From assembly GCA_016191895.1 (NCBI GenBank), contig JACPVD010000233.1, positions 1-13,999 of the forward strand: DNA of 13,999 bases, written 5' to 3'. The notes beneath the pieces were generated by a model that searched no databases, was not told where the DNA came from, and saw only the letters and a program-made list of their open reading frames with translations. This document shows positions 13,153 through 13,999 of this stretch, piece by piece (within the stretch, counting starts at the first letter, position 1; each line of letters starts with the position of its first letter). This DNA comes from Chloroflexota bacterium (GTDB taxonomy: Bacteria; Chloroflexota; Anaerolineae; Anaerolineales; Villigracilaceae). The position numbers and the translations under genes are program-made.

Positions 13153-13999
13153 ATGTCCCTCAGCACCTCCCCCGCCTTCAACCTGAAAGTTGTTCTCAAA
13201 GAAACCGGCCTCGCCGCCGACACCCTGCGCGCCTGGGAGCGTCGCTACGGTCTGCCCATGCCCGAGCGCACCGCAGGCGGACACCGCCTCTACTCGCAGC
13301 GCGACATCGAGACGATCAAATGGCTAATGACGCGACAAGCCGAGGGGCTTTCCATCTCCCGCGCCGTGGACTTGTGGAACGAACAAACCGCTTCCGGCTC
13401 CGACCCCCTGGCGGGCGCGGCCTCCCAAACCTTTTCCCTCGCCCAAGCGACTCACGAATCCAACCTCGAAGCGTTGCGCGGACAATGGCTGGACGCCTGC
13501 CTGCGCTTCGACGAGTCCCGCGCCGAACAGACGTTGAATCAAGCCTTCGCGTTGTACCCCGTCGAAGTCGTCTGCACGGACGTTCTCCAGCGCGGGCTGG
13601 TGGAGATTGGCGCAAAATGGTACGCGAACAGCGCCAGCGTCCAGCAGGAACACTTCGCCTCCGCCCTCGCCATGCGCCGCCTCGACTCGCTCCTCAGCGC
13701 CGCGCCCGCTCCCACCCGCGAGGGAACCGCCCTGATCGGCTGTGTCGCGGACGAGTGGCACGCGTTCACGCCGTTGCTCCTCGCCCTGCTCCTCCGTCGC
13801 CGCGGCTGGAATGTCATCTACCTCGGCGCCAACGTCCCCAACGACCGATTCGCCGAAACCGCCCAAACCGTCCGCGCCGACCTGGTCATCCTCGTCGCGC
13901 AGACGCTCACCGCCGCCGCGTCGCTCCAACTCGCCGCGCAGACTCTCGCCGCGCAAAACATCCGCGCGGCTTACGGCGCGCGCATCTTCAACATCCACC
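13153..13999 (+). CDS. CarH/LitR-type MerR regulator with B12-binding domain (3' end outside window)
   Basis: 282 complete codons are visible. The N-terminal MerR-type winged helix (about 8-75) has TLRAWERRYGLPMPERT (24-40) and GGHRLYSQRDI (42-52), the signature of CarA/CarH/LitR repressors. After a linker comes a four-helix cap domain (about 100-182) with the W-x9-EH motif: Trp156, Glu166, His167. The Rossmann-like B12-binding domain starts near 190; DEWHAF (200-205) offers His203 as the lower cobalt ligand, followed by LRRRGWNVIYLGANVP (214-229). CarH proteins bind adenosylcobalamin in the dark, tetramerise and repress; light breaks the Co-C bond and releases DNA. GGAG precedes the ATG by six bases. 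Differences from Thermus CarH are Tyr157 after the motif Trp, where that protein has His132, and Thr206 in place of the Gly of ExHxxG. The divergent TspO-like gene is the likely target. Confidence 0.9.
   Translation, partial: MSLSTSPAFNLKVVLKETGLAADTLRAWERRYGLPMPERTAGGHRLYSQRDIETIKWLMTRQAEGLSISRAVDLWNEQTASGSDPLAGAASQTFSLAQATHESNLEALRGQWLDACLRFDESRAEQTLNQAFALYPVEVVCTDVLQRGLVEIGAKWYANSASVQQEHFASALAMRRLDSLLSAAPAPTREGTALIGCVADEWHAFTPLLLALLLRRRGWNVIYLGANVPNDRFAETAQTVRADLVILVAQTLTAAASLQLAAQTLAAQNIRAAYGARIFNIH

Noticed and set aside
13324..13998. Long open frame on the minus strand opposite the CarH-like gene
   Set aside because: It is a shadow of a GC-rich coding sequence; its translation is low-complexity Gly/Arg/Glu with no domain, while the plus strand encodes a clear MerR-B12 protein.

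Overview
The window looks like chromosomal DNA of a free-living bacterium, most plausibly a member of the Chloroflexota (Anaerolineae-like). This is inferred from the gene mix: a methylmalonate-semialdehyde dehydrogenase with several class III aminotransferases, a Thermotoga-type GH36 alpha-galactosidase, a CarH/LitR-type regulator and an enlarged TspO homologue. Phrase-like intergenic repeats point the same way. No 16S or ribosomal marker is present, so the phylum call is tentative. No tRNA, rRNA, CRISPR array, transposase or phage gene was seen.

Layout. (1) 1-5640, minus strand: a five-gene unit read from a good sigma70-like promoter (5610-5638). In transcription order it holds an Lrp/AsnC regulator, a glutamate-1-semialdehyde-aminomutase-like aminotransferase, a second class III aminotransferase, a CoA-acylating methylmalonate-semialdehyde dehydrogenase, and a putrescine-aminotransferase-like gene cut by the window edge. 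It looks like an amino-acid-regulated catabolic operon for omega-amino acids or polyamines. Two of its internal gaps carry repeat-derived hairpins. (2) 5647-5676: a strong intrinsic terminator separating this promoter from the upstream gene. (3) 5713-10646: envelope glycan genes. They are a large GT-C-like membrane protein (minus), then on plus a polyprenyl-phosphate-type GT2 glycosyltransferase overlapping a sulfotransferase by 4 bases, then a flippase-like integral membrane protein. (4) 10725-12287: a GH36 alpha-galactosidase. (5) 12282-13999: a TspO/MBR-like membrane protein (minus) divergent from a CarH-like MerR/B12-binding regulator (plus, cut by the window edge).

The most interesting parts are two. 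First, the divergent tspO-carH intergenic region has an 11-bp perfect inverted repeat whose two arms each contain a TTGACA -35 box, one for each promoter. This is a compact candidate switch for light- or B12-dependent control of both genes. Second, three REP-like elements (GTAG followed by a hairpin) and several short tandem-repeat phrases fill nearly every sizeable intergenic gap. In places they supply the last codons or the stop codon of the neighbouring genes.

All gaps longer than about 100 bases are described as features; there is no gene-free stretch over 300 bases.
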